This document shows positions 45,773 through 57,600 of a DNA stretch of 64,000 nt, piece by piece; position 1 is the first letter of the stretch; each line of letters opens with the position of its first letter. Source of the DNA: Lactarius indigo (lineage: Eukaryota > Basidiomycota > Agaricomycetes > Russulales > Russulaceae); assembly GCA_025766275.1 (NCBI GenBank), contig JAFKAC010000015.1:62001-126000 (forward strand), written 5' to 3'. Position numbers and translations under genes: made by a program. The notes beneath the pieces were generated by a model. It was given only the letters and a program-made list of their open reading frames with translations. It did no database searches and had not been told where the DNA came from.

Positions 45773-46369
45773 AATGTTGCTGTTGTGCAGACATTGATCG
45801 ATCACGGGGTAGATGTCAACGCACGGGATGGGGGCCACTGGACACCTTTACATCTCGCGTCGTCGTCGTCGTCGTCGAACGTTGGTGTTGTGCAGACATT
45901 GATCGATCGCGGGGCAGATGTCAACGCACGGGATGGGAGCCACAAGACACCTTTACATCTCGCGTCGTCGTCATCGTCGTCGAATGTTCATGTTGTGCGG
46001 ACATTGATCGATCGCGGGGCAGATGTCAACGCACGGGATGAGAGTCACTCGACACCTTTGCATCTGGCGTCGTCGGAGTCGTCATTGTTCTTTTTGGCGT
46101 CGAAAGTTGGTGTTTTGCAGACATTAATCCAGAATGGAGCGGATGTCAACGCACGCAATCAGGGGCAGTCAACGCCCTTGCACCTATTTTTTGACAAGCG
46201 GCCCACTTGGAAGACACCCGATGCCGATTGCTTGACCGTGCTACTTGAAAACGGTGCAGACGTAGATGCAGTGGATGATAAAGGTCGCACTCCGTACCAG
46301 CTTGCTTCATCAAATGGATATGTCAAGATGGCACAGTCGCTATTAGACCATCGTGCCAGTGCCGAATAG
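41387..46369 (+). CDS. N1: Goodbye-NACHT-ankyrin STAND protein (NLR-like)
   Basis: Nine exons, phases checked: 41387-41713, 41765-41815, 41872-42067, 42116-42478, 42535-42594, 42648-42818, 42873-42897, 42951-43556, 43606-46369; 1520 aa. Introns are 48-56 nt with GT/AG ends. Residues 1-240 form the fungal Goodbye domain (FDIALKSYKKKTKNDL, KWLVPTVNVLCAFSGTL, PAKLVFAGVGVLLL, AAKDVAASQDIL). A heptad repeat (245-312) follows, then LLWIHGKPGSGKS (Walker A, about 390) and YLILDALDEC (about 488), CVTSRPE, and a winged-helix-like region. Ankyrin repeats run from about 845; the last 460 residues are near-identical units. Such proteins are signal-sensing ATPases; fungal relatives act in self/non-self recognition. 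The partner is unknown. Confidence 0.92.
42292..42475 (+). repeat. 21-bp heptad minisatellite in N1 exon 4
   Basis: Tandem 21-bp units encode VQVVESE-like heptads (about eight, later ones diverging to VKAIDDK). Hydrophobic a/d positions predict a coiled coil between Goodbye and NACHT. N2 has two units fewer (42 bp). Confidence 0.85.
44970..46150 (+). repeat. Near-identical ankyrin units with (TCG)n tracts in N1
   Basis: Eleven units share the core TLIDHGADVNARDGSH and TPLHLAS, joined by SSSS tracts encoded by TCG runs of different length. Some neighbouring units are duplicated almost perfectly (45435-45650). Variable sites cluster just after NARD (G, R, E), after SH (S, K, W) and in the Ser-tract exit (N or K, then V, then A, D, G or H). 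Confidence 0.9.
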
Positions 46370-46913
46370 AATAGAACGTAGTATTCCAATTTGTTGTACC
46401 TACCTCCCCACACATCTAGTACTTGTGTCGATTCCGGGCCAGAGACCGTCTCCGTTGTTGATATCGATTAGCTTTCGTGATGCCATGTAAATATGAACTG
46501 TTGTAACGTTGGGCTTTCGCATTCACAAAATAATAATGCTCTCAATTCGTGTGAGATCGAACTTGCGTGGCATGAATAAGACTATAAGTACTCCGATTAT
46601 GTGAGGCGAGGATACAACCAAGGATTCAACAGGGTCCCTGGAGCACGTCGATGAGGGTCGAAAGCGGAGGCCTTGTCACCGCGGTGCTTGAAAATGAAAG
46701 CTATATGCGGCGCGTCTGCTCTCATTTTTCGGTGAATTATGAGAACATGCACAGACCGTTATGATGCACATAACAACTAAGGTGATATAAAGTATTTCGA
46801 ACCAAGGGAAGCCAGAAAACCAAAATGGATATACAGGTAATGATAGTCGTTCTGCTAATTCTACCAACTATTACCGACTCATTTATATATTTTTTGCAGC
46901 CCGACGAGGACAG
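46370..46913. other. Intergenic between N1 and Z2
   Basis: 46370-46706 is the 3' flank of N1 and matches 59710-60015 downstream of N2, marking the right limit of the duplicated block. In 46707-46913 no gene was seen. Confidence 0.6.
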
Positions 46914-49900
46914 CTATGGCACAGCACCAAAGGCGAACGCGGCGCCGATAGCGCGCTCCACCTCCTCCGGCGTGATCCTCGCCATCTCGTCAGCCTGAGT
47001 AGACGGTACAGGTACCACGTACTCGGGCCAGATCCCGTCGTCTGCATCTGGGTCCACATCGATATCGCCACCCTTATCAACATTTCCGTCATCGTCGTCG
47101 CCGTCGCCGCCTCCGCGCCGCCAACAACGGCTCTAGGCTCCCGATAAAGAGCCGAATCCGCTTACTCCGGCATCCTCGGCCCGGGATGACCGTCGATTTT
47201 CCCTTCCCCTTCGTCGTTTTCTGCTGCTCCGGCTGGTCGTGGTCGAGATCTGGAAGGGAAACGAGCCGCCCCCACGTCTTGCGCGGTTTCCCGATAAACA
47301 TATACCGGCGCCGTTGCAGTTTCTGCGAGGGTTCGGGTATCGGGCTGGTGGAGATAGTGGCAGGAGCAGCTGGGGTAGCGGCAGTAGGGGCAGGGGAGGC
47401 TGTAGGTTGCGAGACAGGCACGATGCGTGCTTTGTTGCCATGCAAGAACGCACTGCCGAGCGGCTCTCCAGATACCGTGAACACCGTGGTCGCGCTCCAG
47501 CTCGCGTCAAAGACCTGCGCATCCGTCGTTGTCGTCGTTGCCTTCGCTGGGCGCTGGATGGCTGGTGGCGGCGGCACCGATACCGGTGCCTTACTCTTAC
47601 TACTCTTGCTTGCGGGGGTCGGTGCGGCACGATGAGAGCCACCTTGGCGCGCCAACCAACTGCGCCACCCGCCATCACGTTCGGGGACGTACGCCTCTCC
47701 GCGCTTCCGCGAACAATGCGAGCAGTTACAATAATTGCGACAAACTGGGCACTCGAAGTCTCCCGCGGTGCGATCGAACGTCAGCTGGGGGTACCTGTGC
47801 TCCAAGAGAGTCAGAAATATGTACTGTATGTGAAGGGATGGATGGAAGGCGTACCGTTTCTCGATGCAGAGGTCACAAAACAGGTTACGGCATTGCTCGT
47901 CCCTCGATGTCTTGATTAGTGTACAGCGCATCTTGGGCCGGGGTGTCTTGCGCCTGCAATGGTGGCAGAACGTAAGCCCCCCCGGAAGCACGCATGATGA
48001 CGACGATGCCAGGGTGCGTTTCTTGCGATGAGCATTTGTCAAAGCTGGTGCAGATATTGCGTGCGCGCGTGGACCATCGTCGTTAGAGCTTTCGTTGTCG
48101 CTGTCGTCGTTGTGCCTAACCTCGACTTCGTCGGCAAGTTCCTTGCGCCAGCTCTTCCTCCGCATCCTCGACCCAGTAGCAGCAGCTACGCTCTCCGGCG
48201 ACTCAACGACGCCATCCGCGACGACCGCTCGATCCTTGCCCTTGCCCAATCCAGATGCCGCCACAAAGTCGTCGTCGCTCGTGTTCTCAAACAGCATCCC
48301 CATGACGGCTTCCTCTTCCCCGTCGTCTTCATCCGTCATGCGCGAGGGTTTAACGCCGCCGAATCCACGAACCGGCGAGCTCACGTCGCCCCCCAGCCTT
48401 CCAGGACTGAGGTTGCCGCCCCCGCCAAGAACAGACGGGTCGATCGTGCCGTCGCCAGCGTACTCTCCAACGCCCGTGTCTGTACTGGCGGCCGCACCAC
48501 CGAAAACGCTCCCGTCGCGCCAGTCGATCCACCCTTCGGCGTCGTGATTCGGAGAAGTGAGGTCAAAGCTCAGGACTTGGCTTGGGTTAGTGAGAGTGCG
48601 GCCCACGTCCACGCTGGCGGTAGGGCTATGGTCGACACCGTCACGCTCAGGTATCACAAAACCGAGCATGGGCCCGTCTGGATGGTCATGGGCGCCCGCA
48701 GTGCGCAGCAGTGGAGGTGGGGGGGTGTGGGGGCACGACGTCGCCGTCGATCCCGTGCGCATCTGCATCTGTGTCTGTATCCGCAGGCCCGGTCTCGAGA
48801 TCCATAGAGATGTCGAGGTCGAGGTCGAGGTCGAGATCCAGACTTGCATCCTGCAAATCATCGGGATCGGTTGCAGTTACAGGAGCAGAGTTGGTGGGGT
48901 TGGCACAAGCGCCGCTGTCCGAGGCGGGGGTGGGTTCGCAGCGGGAGAAGTTGCGAGGAGACCGTGCGCGCCGACCGCGGTCCCCTCATAGCAAAAACCT
49001 TGCCGAATTGCGTACTGTTCTGTCGCTTGCAATTTGCGCACCGGATCTGGAGGATCGGGTGACGAGTGCAGGTGACTGAGCGCGTGCGGAGGGATCTCAA
49101 TCTCCGTGCGTGCGGGTTCTGGAAGGATTGTAAGCGGGAGGCCTGTGAGAGAGTTGACGTCTGGGGGCGTGATCGGTGACGACTGTTCTTCCGGGGGCGG
49201 GGTCGACTCGGGCGTGGTAGTGTGGATAGATATGGACGTGTGCATGGCGGGTGGGGTTGACGCGCGGTGTTGCTGGGCGGAGCGACGGGGCTTATGTCTA
49301 AGTCGGGGTCGGGAAGGCGGTAGGGATTCGGGCTTGGCCTTGGGTACGCGGCGTAGTCCTCGCGGCGCATCGACGATAACTTCAGTTTCGGAGTCGTCCG
49401 AGTCATCCTGGTCCCGCTCGTCTACCACGTGTCGTCGTTTTCTTCGTGGGCTGGTCTGTGTGTGCAGATGGCGTCTCCCCTTTCTGCGCGGCGACACAGC
49501 CTGCGCACGCGCCTGCGTACGAGCTCGTTTCATCGGCAACGGGATCACAACCTCCACGCTCGCGATGTTACTTGCCGCCTCAGCGCGCGTCTCCTTCGCA
49601 AGCCGGCGAGGAACAGTCGCCGCCGGTGCTGACACCGACGCCACCACGTTAGGATTTGTCGAGTTGTGTGTGAATGCCGCAGCTAACACCTGGTCGAGGG
49701 GAGTGGGGATCTTAGACTTGGACTTGTCTCTCTTCCTCTTCGTCGTTCTCATCGTCCACAACTACCACCGTCTCTCTTGCCGCCTTTATCGTCTTCTTCC
49801 TACTAGGTCCCGGCTGCCAGCTCCGGGCCAATTGTTCTCGAACGCGACATGCAGTATGTGCACGAGTTCCTTCGAGCCCGAATTGTCCTCTGCCTGTCCC

Positions 49901-50725
49901 TTGCCCTTGGCTGCGGTCTGACACTGGCACGTCCGGGGCCGTTGCCTTACCAGCGCATAATCTGACTTGCGCGCGCCCGGCGGGAGGGGCCGTGCAAGGA
50001 AGTAAGCCATCAGCTGCCCTAGTCCCCTCCGTTTCTTGGTCTTTCGCGGGCTGCGCCGAGGAGATGGTGGTCGTGAGGAGGAGGAAGAGGAGTCGATAGA
50101 TATGATGTCCAGGGGGTCGTGGTCTCTCTCTGTCTCTGTCACGTTGGCCGGGGAGAGGTTCGGACGAGATGCTTTCGGAGGAGGAAGGGAGGAAGAGGGG
50201 TGTCTATGACATACGGCGTGAGGGTACACGGGATTGCGAGGATGTGGAAGCCTAGGAATACCCACAGGAGCAAGAGGAGGCTGAGTCTGTCGCACGGCGT
50301 TATGTATGCGCATAGAAAGGACAGAAGGGGACGGACACACCTCTATGTCCCGACCAATTGGGTAACAATGCGCATCTCGACATGATTGTTCATGAATTTT
50401 CGAGTTGGGTCTGTTTGGTCGTCGTTCTCATGAGACACCAGCATGGGATCATCCCGGGATCAGTGACTGATATTGGTTTCTGGTTCCGGCGGCGACGATC
50501 TAGACGGCGGGGCGAAAGGCGAAGGTGAGACTAACGAGGAGGCTGACGCGACTGCAGGGACAGGGAACTTGGCTGTGGGAGAGAAAAGTCGTTATCGACC
50601 CGAATCGCATTATGCAAAAAGGACCTGCGCCTGGAGCAAGTCAAAGTCGTGTTTGAGCTGGGTAAAAACGTGTCGTTGAGCGACTGGAGCCACGCAGCGG
50701 GCATCTCGGGAGTGATGTCTGCCAT
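46914..50725 (-). CDS. Z2: CDCA7-like zf-4CXXC_R1 protein, cluster intact
   Basis: Minus strand, start at the conserved ATG 50725 (MADITPEMPAAWL), end at TAG 46916-46914. Exon boundaries are not resolved: open blocks in several frames join at about 50550, 49780, 48870 and 47100. N-terminal parts are Ser/Pro/Arg-rich with basic runs (SPRRSPRKTKKRRG, SPRRKRRH) suggesting DNA binding. The cysteine cluster at about 47970-47690 reads CHHCRRKTPRPKMRC, FCDLCIEKRY, FECPVCRNYCNCSHCSRKRG, the pattern of zf-4CXXC_R1 (CDCA7 family). The C-terminus is acidic, with GIWPEYVVPVP. In other eukaryotes CDCA7 works with HELLS in DNA-methylation maintenance; whether Z2 does is inference. Its divergent NLR partner is only a relic. 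Confidence 0.65.
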
Positions 50726-50909
50726 GAGACCGCATCCTTGTGACGATAGGGCGGATTCGTGAGCATTAGGTGGAAATGGACTGTGGACGACGTGGACGCG
50801 TTTGGGTGCGTGATCGTGGGATTGGCCTGGAACTGGAGGTGCCGGCCCGTGTGTTCCACGTGTTGTTTCGGGGTCCATCTGGTTCTTCCGCAACTGGCAG
50901 TATCCTTGC

Positions 50910-51257
50910 TTTATCGGGAGAAGAGAGCCTTCTTAGGCAGCTAAAGATGTTGCCGCGAGCCAAGAAATCCTCATCGATGTCTTTGGATCGAAAGTTTCTT
51001 CGTGCGGCCCGATATTTACACCGGGGTCCCACTAACTCCGACGATGACAGAAAAATGGTGGAATTCACGGTCGAGATCCTGTACAAGCTAATATTGGTTC
51101 AGGAAATTTTCCTGAGGTGGCGGGGTGGACGGATCTAGAGGATGGGCTGAAGAAACTTGACAGACAGACGGACGAAGAAGTGATGGCGGCTGTGCAGGTT
51201 CTGAAAGTGACGCACAAGATCGATAGCAAGGCGACGGGAGTCGGCGGTGGCATCAGA
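50910..51257 (+). pseudogene. NLR relic next to Z2 (Goodbye-domain remnant)
   Basis: Plus strand. Same partial exon 3-4 remnant as 37350-37757: TDLEDGLKKLDRQTDEEVMAAVQVLKVTH is encoded at 51125-51215 and is shortened by the junction with the Z3 3' end at about 51257. No NACHT or ankyrin part remains. Confidence 0.75.
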
Positions 51258-54200
51258 GTACGTTACGCCTCCTGTGTGATCCTCACCATCTCCTCCGCCT
51301 GCAGGCGGTACAGGCACGACGTACTCCCCGGGCCAGATTCCGTCGTCTGCATCTGCATCTGCGTCCGCATCCGTATTGTCATCGCGGCCGTCATCAAGAA
51401 TTCCATCCCCGTCATCGTCGTCATCGTCGTTCAGCAGCGTCAACCACCCAGACCGTCGCCGTTACCACCTCCGCCGTGCCACCAACAATGGCTCTAGGCC
51501 ACAAAGACCCGAATCCACGTCCCTGGCCCGCCATACTGTTGACTTCCCCATACCCTTTGTCTTTTTCTGCTGCATCGGCTGCTCGTGCTTGGGATCCGGA
51601 AGGGACAGAAACCGCCCCCACGTCTTGAGAGGTTTCCAGATGAACGTATACCGATGCCTTCGCAGTTGCTACTGCTGCTACTTCTGCGCAGGTGTCGGTA
51701 CCGCTCAGGCTCGCGTCAAAGACCTGCGCGTTGGTTGTCGTCGGGCGTCGCTTCGTCGCCACTGGCACCTGCGCCGTTCCGATGTCTTTTCTCTTACTCT
51801 TTCTTGCGGGGCCGGCACGGTGGCGCAATGGGAGTCTCCTCCTGCCATTGCGTTCGGGGATGTACACCTCTCCGCGCTTCCGCAAGCAATTACAATAGTC
51901 GTGACAACCCGGACATTCGAACTCTTCTGCTGGGCGATCGAACGTCAACTCGGGGTACCTGCTGTAGCGAGTAATAGACGTTGACCCAAGGGGAATCGTA
52001 GACAAAAGAGATAGAAGAGAGAAATAGGAAATACAGACGAGAAAGCAGACGCAGGCTAATATCGTTAACGTGAAAGTGGGAGCATAAGTTCTGTTCATTT
52101 TTCCGTAATCAACCATAGAGTATATACGTCTGATTAGTATAGAATAGGAACAAGTAAAGTATCGTTCCAAGCCCGGGAGGACTATGATCCTTACACTGCG
52201 CTCCAAGAGTCAGAAATGTAATGTATATATGAAGGCGCAACATACTGCTTCTCGATGCAGATCGCAAAATAGGGCATTGCTCGTCCGTAGAGCTTCGATC
52301 AATGTACAGCACATCTTAGGTCGGCGCATCTTGTACCCACAATGGTAGCAGAGCGTTAACCTCCCTGAGAGCACGCCTGATGACGACGATGCCGGCATGT
52401 GTTTCTTGCGACGAGCGTCTATAAAAACAGGCACAGATATTGCGTGGGTGCGCAGACCTTCATCGTCGTCGCTGTCGCCGTCGCCGTCGTGCTTGAGTCG
52501 TCTGCAAGTGCATTGCTCCAGCTTTTCATCTGCATCCTCGGACCAACAGCAGCTCGGGCCTTGCCCTTACATAACCCGCGACCCCGACGCCGGTGCAAAG
52601 TCGCGGGCCCCGTGATCTGGAGGTCAGGAAACGCTTGCAGGTGACCGAATGTGCATGGGGGAATCATCATCTCCGTGCGTGCAGGTTTTGGTAGGATCGT
52701 CAGTGGGAGACCAGTGAGCGAGTTGACATCTGGGGGCGTGATTGGCGAGGACTATTTGTGTGGGGGCGGAGTTGATGGGCGATACTGCTGGGCGACACGA
52801 TGGGGCTTATGTCTATGCGGCTGTCGGCCAGATGGTGAGTACGGCATGACTCTGGGAACACACCGTAGTTCGCGTGGCGCATCGGCATCGTCGGATTCGT
52901 CTTCGTGCTCGTCTGCCGCGCCCCGTCGTTTTCTGCGTGGACTGGTCGGCGTGTGCGGATGATGTTTCCCCTTTCCATGCGGCGACTCGGGAAAGTGGTC
53001 GTCGTTACGGTTCGACACGGCCCGCGGGCGAGCGCGTTTAGTCGGCAGCGGGACGATGACTTCCACGCTCGCGCTATCTCTTGAAGTCTCAGTGGATGTC
53101 TTCTTTGCCAACCGGCGCGTACCGGTCGCCGCTGGTGCTGACGGCGACACTGCCACGTTAGGGTTCGCCGAGTTGCATGTGAATGCCGTAGCTAACGCCT
53201 GATCGAGGGACGTGGGGGTCTTGGACTTGACTTCTTTCTCTTTGCCTTCCTCATCGTCCACTGCCGCCGTCTCTCATATAGTCTTTTCTTTCTTCTTCCC
53301 ACTAGGTCCCGTACTGACATCACTTGGCTAGTTGTTCTCAAACGCATCCTGCAACACGTGCACCATTTACTTCGAGCCAGAATTGTCCCCCGCCCGCGCC
53401 TTCCCTTAGCCGCGGTCAGGCGCTGGCGTGTCCGGGGCCATCGCTATACATGTACATAGTCTGACTGATGCACGCCGAGCAGCAGGGGGGACGTGAGGAC
53501 GTACGCCACCATTTGTCCCTGTCTCCTTCATTTCTTGGTCTTGCGTGGGCTGCGCCGAGGAGGAGGCGGTAGCAAGGATGAAGAGTATTCGACAATTAGG
53601 ATGTCCGGTGGGTCGTAGTCCCTGTCTCTGTCACGTTGGTGGGGGGCGGCTTCGATAGATTGGTTTAGAGGGAGGGAAGGAAGAGGGGAGTCTTTGACAA
53701 GCAGCGTAGGATACACGGAATTGGGAGGATGAGAAGCTCCTGGAGGGACCCGCGGGTTGGGGCTGACTCTGTCACACGGCGTATGTATTCACAGAAAGGG
53801 CGAAAGGGATGGACACACACCTGTAATGGGCCCTGGTCCCAACCATAATGGGAAACATCACGCATCTCGACATCGCTGTCCGTGCCTTTTCGTGCTGGGT
53901 CTTGGCCGTCGTCCTCATGAGACACCGGCACATAGTCGATGATGTACTCGCCTGTGGTGGGGTCGTCACCAAGACCAGTGATGCGACGTCATACTACTTT
54001 ACCGTTCTGGCGGCTGGAGGCCTGATGGGACGATGATGCGGACAGCGGGGCAAATGGCGAGGATGAAACCGATGAGGAGGCTGACGCCACGACGGGGACA
54101 GAGGACCTTGACTGTGAGAAAAGCGTTATCGAACCCAATCGCACTAGTAAAGAGACCTGCCTTGAGCAAGTCGAAGTCGCGTTTGCGTTTGGCAAAGACG

Positions 54201-54261
54201 CATCGTTGAGCCACAAGAGCCACGGGGCGGGGTCATGTGGATCGAGGGCGATCTCGGCCAT
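51258..54261 (-). pseudogene. Z3: Z gene beside N2, zinc cluster degraded
   Basis: Minus strand from the conserved ATG at 54261. Same organisation as Z1 but without the 114-bp retrocopy. CYHC is kept, but the two-base loss at CDLC and the shortened CNC are shared with Z1, so these defects predate the block duplication. It contains the 235-nt intron (51962-52196). Ends in the acidic DDGIWPGEYVVPVP segment, then the NLR relic. Confidence 0.65.
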
Positions 54262-54675
54262 GAGCCCGCTTTCTTGTGGATATAGGGCGGATTGGGAGGG
54301 ACTCGGACTGGCCTGTTGGTCGGACGACGACAACGACGCGTGATCGTGGGATTGGCCTGCACCGGGTGGTTGTGTCCCAGATCTCCCAGTGGACGTGACC
54401 GCCAAGAGCGACACGAGCAATAGGTCGATCGACGTCAAACATGGGCCTCTCTGTGACCACAACTGTCCGTGCTTGCGTTCTCCCGATGTGTTCTCCTGCG
54501 TATTGCAATGGGAGGAAGGCGGATCAGCCTGGAGGTGCCGGCCCGTGTCGCAGCGTGTTTCAGCGTCTATCTGATTCCTCCATGACACACGCTGTGCAGT
54601 GTCTTTGGTTTATCGACACGAGCCAACAGCACTCTCTCACCGTCGTCTATTAGACACTGTTAACATACCCCCAAC
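54262..54675. promoter_or_regulatory. Shared divergent upstream region of Z3 and N2
   Basis: 414 bp, identical by eye to 40973-41386. It lies inside the 1483-bp identity tract 53822-55304. Confidence 0.5.
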
Positions 54676-57600
54676 ATGAGTCAATCTCCTGCTCCCGCCC
54701 CCGCTTCCATGCCCCAGGCTCCCGTAGCTACACCCTCCGAATCCTCTTCCACCAGAATCGAACGCATCTTTGATATCGCTCTAAAATCGTACAAGAAAAA
54801 GACCAAGAATGATCTCAAGAACCACGATCTCTTCAAAAAACTCGAAACATGCAATTCCCCCGCTGCCATTCTCGCTGTGTTTCAAACCGCCCAGTTCGAT
54901 CCCTCGAAGACGGCTAGCGATGATAGGTTGAAAAAATGGCTCGTTCCGACGGTCAACGTTCTTTGTGCCTTCTCCGGGACGCTAAGTGAAGGCGTCAGTT
55001 TGGTAAGTATCTAATCATCTGTCCTTGAATACGCTCTGACGTTGATCTGGCAGGTATTCCCACCCGCTAAACTAGTATTTGCCGGCGTTGGTGTCCTCCT
55101 CTTGGTGAGTCGCTTCGTTTCTTCCCTCGTACGGGAACCTCCGGCGTTGAGCGTTATTAGGCAGCTAAAGATGTTGCCGCGAGCCAAGACATCCTCGTCG
55201 ACATCTTCGGACGCATCGAAAGTTTCTTCGTGCGACTCGAGACTTATACTGAGGTCCCGTTGACTCCGGTAATGACGGACAAAATGGTTCAAATCACGGC
55301 TGAGGTCCTGGATACCCTTGCGACGGCCACAAAGGAAATGAAACAGAGTCGAGCCAGTGAGTTCGGCCACCGCCTTAGATTACTCGAGGCTAATATCTGT
55401 TGAGAAAAATTTCTCAAGAAGGTGGCGGGGGGGACGGACCTGGAGGATGGGCTGAAGAAGCTCGAGAAACTGACTAACGAAGAGGTGGTGATGGCGAGTT
55501 CGCAGGTTCTGAAGGTCACGCACACCATCGATAACAAAGTGACGGCGGTTGGTGACGGCATGAAGGGCGTCGAGGAGAAAGTGCAGGTTGTCGAAAGCGA
55601 AGTGCGGGTTGTCGAAAGTGAAGTGCAGGTTGTCAAAAGTGAAGTGCAGGTTGTCAAAAGCGAGGTACAGCTCGTTGGCGACAGCGTTAAAGCAATTGAC
55701 GACAAGGTGCAAACAATAACTCACGGTGCGTGGAGTCTCTTTGGACACTCACCAGCGTCATCACTCACTTCTATCACATAGACTCACTGGAAGTGAAGTT
55801 AATCACTCGACAAACCGCGGTCCGAGTAGACGACGTGAAGCGTTCGTAGTCACTCCCATCTTCTCTGACAGTCGGCCATCTAACACGATCACAGGCAACC
55901 AATTACGGGAAAGCCTTAGGAAATGGCAATCTCCACCGGATCCGTCCACAAATCACAACATTGCCGCTGATCGCCAACATGAGGGAACCGCCGAGTGGTT
56001 CATTGAAAGTGACCAATTCGAAACCTGGAAGCTGACTGGTTCCCTTCTGTGGATTCACGGCAAACGTATGTTTATTTTATCTGCGGCTTCGGTGATCTTA
56101 CGGACGACACGTTTCGCAGCGGGCTCTGGGAAAAGCATTTTATGGTCCGTCGCTCTTTACATCTTGCAGTATTGGTAAACTTATGATTGTCGAGTAGCTC
56201 CGCAATTATCAACGATGTCACAACCCTGTGCAAGACAGGATCGGCTTCGATGGCGTATTTTTATTTTGACTTTCAAGATCTCGACAAGCAAGCCCGCCGC
56301 AACCTTCTCCCTTCACTCCTCGTCCAACTCTCTACTCGTTCAAATGCCTTTTGCGACATACTCTCCGATCTCTACAAGACACATGACAACGGCGCGCGTC
56401 AGCCTAGCGACAAAGCTTTAACCCAGTGCCTTAAGGAGATGCTTACGCTTCCAAATCAAGGCCCAGTTTATCTTATCTTAGATGCCCTTGATGAATGTCC
56501 CGACACCTCTGATGTCCCATCCGCCCGCGAACAGGTTCTTGATCTCGTAAAGGACCTTGTCAGCCTTCGTCTTCCTAGTCTCCATATCTGTGTGACGAGT
56601 CGCCCGGAGGTCGACATCTGCGATGCACTTGAGTCGCTTACCTCTCAGACCATTTCGCTTCAGGATGAACGTGGGCAGAAGAAGGACATCGCCGACTATG
56701 TCAGATCTGTGGTCTATTCTGGGTCGGGTAAATTTATGAGGAGATGGAGGACAGAGGACAAAGAACGTGTGATTGAGACGCTATCAGAAAGAGCCGACGG
56801 AATGTGAGTGTATATACAGGTGATTATGACTTGGATTGACGGTATTTAACAGGTTCCGATGGGTCTTTTGTCAGCTCGAAGTGTTGCGCAATTGCCTTCC
56901 ACAGAATGTCCAGCGCGTCCTCAGAGCATTGCCCAACTCTTTGGACGAGACATACGAGCGAATGTTGAGGGAGATCGGGAAGGTCAATCCAGATCAAGCA
57001 TATCGTCTGTTACAATGTCTCACTGTTGCGACGCGGCCGCTTCGTGTGGATGAGCTTGCAGAAGTTCTCGCGCTCGACTTCGATGGGGCGAAAGAAGGGA
57101 TACCGGTGCTGAACTCAGATTGGCGATGGGATGACAAGAAACAAGGGGTTCTGTCTACGTGCTCGAGCCTCGTTGTCGTCGTCGATGACGCCTCTTCGAA
57201 GACGCGGGTTGTACAATTCGCACATTTCTCGGTGAAGGAGTTCTTGACTTCGGATCGGCTTGCCGACCTGACAGCAGACATTTCCCGTTTTCACATCCGT
57301 CTTGAGCCAGCGCACACGGTCATCACGCAGGCTTGCTTGGCAATTCTTCTTCAGTCGGATTTCCGTGGTTTGTTCGGACGTGGCTCTCCTCTATTAGACT
57401 ATGCCGCTCGGCATTGGGTAGGCCATGCTCAATTCGAGAATGTCTCATCAGTTGTGGAAGACGGGATGCGACATCTTTTTGATCCTACAAAGCCATATTT
57501 CGCGGCATGGCTCGAATCGTTTAACATCGACAGAAGATGGTATTCTTTCATAGATTTTGAAGAATCTACGTCATCGAGCGAAGCCGATCCACCATTGTGT

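Noticed and set aside
42292..45960. Regular repeats considered as a CRISPR-like array
   Set aside because: Units are in-frame coding repeats in a spliced eukaryotic gene with no unique spacers.
46823..46913. Small plus-strand gene with an intron-like GTAATG...TTTGCAG between N1 and Z2
   Set aside because: Too short, and its second exon would overlap the antisense Z2 end; no copy after N2.
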